Program-made: the position numbers and the translations under genes
The notes under the pieces: generated by a model
Database searches by the model: none
What the model was told of the DNA's origin: nothing
Seen by the model: only the letters and a program-made list of their open reading frames with translations
NCBI RefSeq assembly: GCF_932526225.1
Contig: NC_064048.1
Location: 4,038,437 to 4,102,436, forward strand
Length of the DNA stretch: 64,000 nt
Reading direction: 5' to 3'
DNA from: Nematostella vectensis
Lineage: Eukaryota; Cnidaria; Anthozoa; Actiniaria; Edwardsiidae
Shown: positions 59,501-64,000 of the stretch, one piece after another
How the letters are laid out: every line of letters begins with the position of its first letter
Numbering within the stretch: position 1 is the stretch's first letter

Positions 59501-62500
59501 TTAGATTAATCTAAGTCCAATATGGTTAACTTGGGGGCTCTCAATTTGATGTTGAATAGATAAATATGTCATGCAATATACAAATCGCCCCATGACAGGT
59601 AATCCGGAATCCATGGAAAAATGAGACTTGCAATCTGGAATCCATGCTTCTGGAATCCGGAGTCAGCACACACTAGGATCCGGAATCCAAGACTTAAAGC
59701 TGGAATCCGGAATACAAGATAGCCCTGGAAAACAAAAATGGAAGCCTGAATCCACGGGAAAAAAACCCCACATGGAATCCGGAATCCACACACTAGGATC
59801 CAGAACCCTATTGGAGAACTTGTCATGGGGCAAAACAAACCAATAGACCTTTTTGTGGTAAAAATCACTATACTTGAGAGGCCTGTGGTTTTAAACTAAA
59901 GAGAGGCTCAAACTGGTGTGTGCATTTGTTCCTCCCAAAATGCTCATTTGAGCCTCTCTTTGGTGTAAAACCACAGGCCTACAGATATTGTATTTCTAAC
60001 TACAAAAAGGTCTATTTAGTCATCATATTGCTGTACCTTTCGGTTTGCAAGACCACAGATAGACAGGGCCAAATAGGAGAGTAGGAGAGGTTTATCTAAA
60101 GTATACTATAATTAATATCCCAGAGACATCATTATGGATGCTAGCCACCATTGCAAGTGTCCTACTAAATGATTATCAATAACATAGCAGGCCTCAAGAT
60201 ATTAGAGGGGGGGGGACAATACAAAGACATTAAGATTAAGATTATAATTGTTTTAAAATATTGGGGGGGGGGGGTGCCCCCACATCCCCTTTTAGCGCCC
60301 TAGGTGTGGCCAATAGTCTGTAACCCTGACCCTGTCTAGTAGTAGAACAAAATATCTGAAATATTTAACCCTGTTTGGGAAAAAAACATGTCCATAGGGA
60401 CATTTTTACTGGTTTTTTTTTTCATTTGCTTAGACCAAAGAGGGCAAGAGAAGAATCAGCGTGAGTATTTATATTTTAAATCCTCAATATCTTCAATTTT
60501 CTCTAATCATGTCTTCTAATGGAGAAAAATCGTTTCTGGTATCTCTGATATAATTTTTTTTTTACAAGGACTTTTTCTTGGCCCTTTTTATGTGGCCACC
60601 TCTGATGTTGCTTGGTATATTTAAAATTGTTAGGCACATACACAGGGGGGTACACAGGGTGTGTACGAACACCCCTGGCAGCCAAGAAGTGGTTCATTTG
60701 TTATAAAGGAGTTTTCAAATACTATGCTTTTTCAATATGATTCCTATGACTGTGCTCCCCCCTAAGCCAATCCTGGATACAGGCCTGCATAGTCATTCAA
60801 ACAGATGTTTTGTTTGTTGTCATCAGGGGTGTCAGGGCTGGGAGAGCTGGGGAGGGGGAAGGGAGATCAAGTACCCTTTCTAATGACGACTTTCGTAAGA
60901 ATGTTGGCTTGCTGAAGGAAAACCACCACAAACAAATCAGTAAGTTGTCAATCCTTTTCCTTCTCTGTTTTATCTGTTGTTTACTATCTCTATCTTTCCG
61001 TTTGTCTTTTCATGATTTCTTTTTTTTTGTCTTTCTGCCTGTGTGTCTGCGCACCCCCCCCCCCCCTCCCCCCCTTGTGGGTCATTCCTTATTGAGGGAT
61101 CTTCAAATCCTATGCTTTTTCAATATGATACCTATGACTACGCACCCCCCCCCCCCCCTTTCGGCCAATCCTGGGAACGCGCTGCCCACCCCATCTTTTT
61201 GTCTGTCTGTAGATCAATCTGTCTATCTCTATTGATTTTCTGGCTTTTCCCTTATCTCAGACTCTCAGCTTAAACCCATTGAGGTGGACTATCATGAGGA
61301 AGCCAATCGCAAGGCACACAATACTGCCTTTGAGCAGAAGGGGCTGATTGTCAGAAGAGGCCAGGAGTTTGAACTGACCATCAAGTTTGATCGCAACTAT
61401 AATGCTGACACTGATCAACTAACATTGCAGCTGGTGACAGGTTAATACTGATACAGGACTCTCATATGCTTGTCCTTCCCAAGTGCGTGGGTGCTTTATC
61501 CCTTAGAAACCTTTTCCACCCCTTAGGGGCCTCATGCTTGTTTTGCACAGAAATTGTATAGATTCATTAACATAACATCATTTTGTACATTGCATTGGAA
61601 ACTTCATGAGATGAGGCGCATTTAGGTCTAAAAAACATGAAAAAATATGGCACAACAACATGTAAAGGGTTGATTAACTTGTGTGACTACACATTTTTGC
61701 TATCTTCTAGTGCTTAAATTGTTGTTAACCACACCCATTTTGCTATCCCCTAAGCTTGTTGAGCATATGTGACTTTTAAGAATTGCGGAACGATCGCCCA
61801 AAGTACCCTCGCCCCGATCACAGTTCGGTGCGATCGCCCCACTCAGAGAACATCTCCCTACATAGATATGTTCTTCTTTTGAAGCAAGAAAGTCATGCAG
61901 GAGCGAATATTCTCGACCACAGTAGTTACTTGATCAAGCAATGGCGGATCTCAACTTTCGGCGTTGGATCGTAGAGAAATAATACTTAAAAAAAAGAGAG
62001 CTAAAAGAGAGCTGAAATGATGTTCTATCATTATAAGGGGTTTATAACGGTCTGTTGATTTGGATACGAGCCTTTTATGACACGAAGTATGCAACGATAA
62101 GATTCTTGTTTGTTTTCGAAGAACTGGGATAAATATGACGCTGCTAAGAGTCAGTGCCGTTGCTGGTGGTGGTTTTGACAATGGAAATTATTGTAGATGT
62201 AGCGGATGCTGAAAAACTCAAGACTAGTTCCAGTACCGCGCGGTTAAACCAGCTTTTTTTGTTTTGAAATGGCGGCGTTTTACCGGCGAACTGTCACATT
62301 TTGGCGAATGCTAAGAAAACTAGATCAAACCTGCTAAAATTTTCTCTATGACTCCCTCATTATCAAACAAATCTATCATCATTTATACAGTATGGTTTTA
62401 ATGCTGTACAGTGAGTCAAAACAGCGACCGAAGTCAGCCTTTCGTACCTTTACTCGAACGATTCAACACTGAGATTTTGTTTGTTTTCGCCAGAACACGC

Positions 62501-63788
62501 GCATGCGCATACGTTATTCAGCACTGTCGATTGAACCCCCTATTTGCCCCTGTTTTGTTCTTCACGTGGTGATTGAGTCAAAGCCCCTTTTTCTGCCAAA
62601 AGCCAGAGCCCCTTTATGGTGACATTAATCTAAGTGATTGTGATGCTACTGATAGTTATAATTGTGTTAGAAGATATGATCATCACCAACACAATCATCA
62701 AAATTAGGATTTTTTACCATATGAAGTAAAACGTATTAATCCAAAATGCTCCCCTATATTCTAGCTACTACAAACTTTACCTAGAATTGCAGTCGTAACA
62801 GCAGGATGGGGGGGGGGGCGTATGTCCGCCACTGCTGTGACCTGTGTCTGCTATCTATTATAGGGGAGCGCCCACAACAAAGTAAAGGGACAATTGTCCG
62901 CATTAAGGAACACACTGCCACAACTCGTGGGTCATGGAGTATGGAGGTTACCAGTGTGAAGGGCGACAGCGTAAGCGTAAAAGTGTTGTCACCAGCAACG
63001 GCCCCTATTGGGAAATATCAGCTATACGTTGAGACTGAAGTCAAGGGTGCAAAGGACGGCAAGAAGCTGAGATTCCGGTCCATGCAAGCCGTGATTATTG
63101 TGCTGTTTAACGCATGGTGCAAAGGTAAATGAATATATGGTATTTTAGTATACTCAGCTTTTATTATAATATAAACTACCTGCCAGCCAGTGGAGAAACG
63201 TTCAAACGGCGCCAACAGTGCTGGTGAAAATCTGGCTAGACCATCGGCCCAGGAGTTGTATGAGACAGTATGTAGAGGTTTTTCAAATGCACCTGATTAG
63301 CTTGCAACCAAGCTACTAGATTAATATACATAGAGGTGTTTTATAATATACCGTCAATTTTAATGCAAATAATAAAGGTGAAAATAATGAGATTTTTTTC
63401 TAATAAAATGAGCGGCAAAACGCGTAAGTATTTAGCCCAAGTTCCTGCAAATCTAATCTGTGAGCCTGTGTTAGTGTAGAATTTCATAAACAAAAACTTG
63501 TCGCACAACAGTCACGAGCTTTTTACCTGTTTACCCTGTTTACACAAAGTACTGTACATGAATTTGACACTAATTTATTCAATATGCAACACCGTCCCAT
63601 CCTTCCCCCCTCCCTACCAGTACCCCCTGGTTTTCTTGGATGTATCGCTGATTCATGCCAAATCATTAGATGACGACGTTTACATGAAGGACGAATCGCA
63701 CCGCCAGGAGTATGTCATGAATGAGACCGGACGCATCTGGGTCGGAAGCAGTAGGAACAACTATGGAAGACCTTGGAACTTTGGTCAG
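56568..63788 (+). CDS. Transglutaminase, 5' part of gene (runs off the window), with AT-hook-like N-terminus
   Basis: Exons seen: 56568-56662, 60434-60460, 60827-60939, 61261-61440, 62864-63124, 63670-63788. Phases agree and give the first 265 residues. The N-terminus reads MSGETPRRRGRPRGSRNRTS, with an AT-hook-like GRPRG core, then PKRAREE, a possible nuclear signal. The transglutaminase N-terminal beta domain follows (PIEVDYHEEANRKAHN, GLIVRRGQEFELTIKF, WSMEVTSVKG, GKYQLYVET, VLFNAWC). The last exon has the conserved core entry RQEYVMNETGRIWVG. Catalytic Cys, His and Asp lie in exons beyond the window. Known: these enzymes cross-link glutamine to lysine using calcium. Inferred: the basic N-terminus may direct part of the protein to the nucleus or to polyanions. 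TGM1-like enzymes also have basic, low-complexity N-termini. Confidence 0.88.
57006..58393 (+). mobile_element. Harbinger-type DNA element carrying only the Myb-like gene
   Basis: The left end GGGCCCATCCGCACTTGT (from 57009) matches the inverted right end ACAAGTGCGGATAGGCCC (to 58386, or 58390 with TTAC). TTA lies at 57006-57008 and 58391-58393. The flanking sequence is itself a tandem repeat. Its uninterrupted copy near 58806 reads GATTTTGTTTTAGCTCTT, so the empty site is visible in the same window. Subterminal GACAAAATTTGTTCGG motifs occur on both sides. A 3-bp TTA duplication and a Myb-like frame fit PIF/Harbinger. No transposase frame is present. It lies in intron 1 of the transglutaminase gene. 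Confidence 0.85.
57292..58062 (+). CDS. Myb/SANT-like (trihelix/MADF-like) DNA-binding protein of the Harbinger-type element
   Basis: 256 residues, starting at ATG 57292 (MAYFPRDYYFNYYG), uninterrupted. Residues 1-75 are Gln/Asn/Pro-rich. Residues about 82-168 form the Myb/SANT-like domain, with spaced tryptophan/aromatic positions (ETYLINLWVSYHERL, SRKYWAKLVDELN, VDKCKRRIKYLIEKYKERKD, SLWKSPYYDEIDAVLG). A Ser/Asp-rich segment and a basic RVKRKRSKAAANKR tail, a probable nuclear signal, follow. Known: autonomous Harbinger elements encode a transposase and a separate Myb-like protein that aids nuclear import and end recognition. Here only the second is present, and its frame is intact. Confidence 0.85.
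   Translation: MAYFPRDYYFNYYGSQVFDPAGIYGQSQSQIVEQPNEVQNPPLQPLQANQQVPQNNQQANKQQLDKGGKAPAPSKAKKTESFEKEEETYLINLWVSYHERLESKDSRKYWAKLVDELNNKYNNNRPVDKCKRRIKYLIEKYKERKDWNKKQSGGSLWKSPYYDEIDAVLGVRDVVELERVGEAGSSSMDDKPDDSSSPSSSSDSPKGTLDPKETQEKRVKRKRSKAAANKRLAEGEREDKLLKTMTDQGDRMARSG
58391..59560. repeat. About 250-bp degenerate tandem repeats, 4 copies, with nested inverted repeats
   Basis: TATGTATGCTTTCTCAGGGA, GATTTTGTTTTAGCTCTTGA and GAATTTCACAGTTGGATGAG recur from about 56970 (interrupted by the Harbinger element) and at 58786, 59043 and 59371. Nested AACGGTCTGGCAGTC / GACTGCCGGACCGTT inverted motifs (about 58529-58740) suggest an older element within the unit. Confidence 0.75.
59587..59831. repeat. 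GGAATCCGGAATCC repeats bounded by GCCCCATGACA inverted ends
   Basis: GCCCCATGACA at 59587 is mirrored by TGTCATGGGGC ending at 59831. Between them are many copies of GGAATCCGGAATCCA-like motifs. Small non-autonomous element or expanded minisatellite. Confidence 0.75.
59842..60016. mobile_element. Long-hairpin MITE
   Basis: AATAGACCTTTTTGT at 59842 is mirrored by ACAAAAAGGTCTATT ending at 60016. Inner arms AGGCCTGTGGTTTTA and TAAAACCACAGGCCT, and GAGAGGCTCAAA and TTTGAGCCTCTC, also pair. Almost the whole 175 bp can fold into a hairpin. Confidence 0.85.
60190..60310. repeat. Interspersed repeat, AATATTGGGGG family
   Basis: ACAATACAAAGACATTAAGA then AATATTGGGGGG and a C-rich end match the copy at 30365-30555. 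Intronic in the transglutaminase gene. Confidence 0.6.
60634..60785. repeat. GCGCGTACACAGG-family repeat in a transglutaminase intron
   Basis: GGCACATACACAGGGGGG, then TTTTCAAATACTATGCTTTT, TCAATATGATTCCTATGACT and CCAATCCTGGATACAGGCC. It shares its layout with the copies at 2549 and 61040. Confidence 0.65.
61040..61195. repeat. GCGCGTACACAGG-family repeat in a transglutaminase intron
   Basis: C runs at 61053-61074 and 61145-61158 flank TCTTCAAATCCTATGCTTTT and TCAATATGATACCTATGACT. The end GGCCAATCCTGGGAACGCGC matches the family consensus end. Confidence 0.65.
62215..62535 (-). repeat. Dispersed repeat, copy 2 (inverted relative to 17515-17810)
   Basis: The reverse complement of copy 1, with CCAGTACCGCGCGGTTAAAC, ACTCCCTCATTATCAAAC and AACACGCGCATGCGCATACG. 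It has an extra segment of about 50 bp near 62260-62310. Intronic in the transglutaminase gene. Confidence 0.85.
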
Positions 63789-64000
63789 GTAACTCTACGT
63801 CCGTTGTGAACATTTTGACGCGGCCATGCTCGGAGACAAAGCGGCCTTTGCGCGCCTAAATAGATCGTCCGGGCCGAAGAAAGCAAAGCGATAGATCCTT
63901 ATCAAACTGGACCTTTGATTAAATGAGGCCTCTTTGGTAGGTCAGTACGCAGCTCTTACAAGCTGCAATTTGATTGTGCAAATGAACAATATCCGCACCG

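Overview
The window is nuclear DNA from an animal, most likely an anthozoan cnidarian of the sea-anemone type. The evidence is: spliced genes with GT-AG introns, animal families (RABL2, a MYLIP/IDOL-like FERM-RING protein, transglutaminase, secreted tyrosinase), two ApeC (apextrin C-terminal) proteins, and dense short inverted-repeat elements, minisatellites and long G/C runs. The species is an inference. Exons were joined by hand from splice consensus, reading phase and paralogue or family comparison, so each model needs transcript support.

Layout. (1) 2.3-25.9 kb: two head-to-head genes for ApeC membrane proteins, minus strand 2316-10543 and plus strand 14601-25949. Both have a signal peptide, an ApeC domain, a single membrane helix and a short cytoplasmic tail. 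Their introns and the 4 kb between them are filled with tandem repeats (units of 12, 18, 30, 32, 42, 46, 53, about 82 and about 118 bp). Three of these arrays are duplicated exon/splice-site junctions. (2) 26-34.7 kb: repeats, a TA-flanked inverted-repeat transposon carrying a broken HIRAN-like reading frame, an intact minus-strand gene for a secreted cysteine-rich protein, and a decayed copy of it. (3) 34.7-36.8 kb: a minus-strand secreted tyrosinase. (4) 36.8-43.6 kb: AT-rich DNA with inverted-repeat elements. (5) 43.6-47.3 kb: a plus-strand FERM protein related to MYLIP/IDOL with two tandem RING fingers. (6) 50.8-55.8 kb: minus-strand RABL2, eight exons, with one apparent U12-type intron and a CTGT-rich minisatellite. 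(7) 56.6-63.8 kb and beyond: the 5' part of a plus-strand transglutaminase gene with an AT-hook-like N-terminus. Its first intron holds a Harbinger-type element that encodes only the Myb/SANT-like accessory protein.

The genes do not form one pathway. ApeC proteins, tyrosinase and transglutaminase belong to families with immune, barrier or cross-linking roles in invertebrates, but nothing in the sequence shows that they act together. The most unusual feature is the ApeC locus, where a 5' splice site was amplified about 40 times in one paralogue, and another 5' splice site about seven times and a 3' splice site three times in the other.
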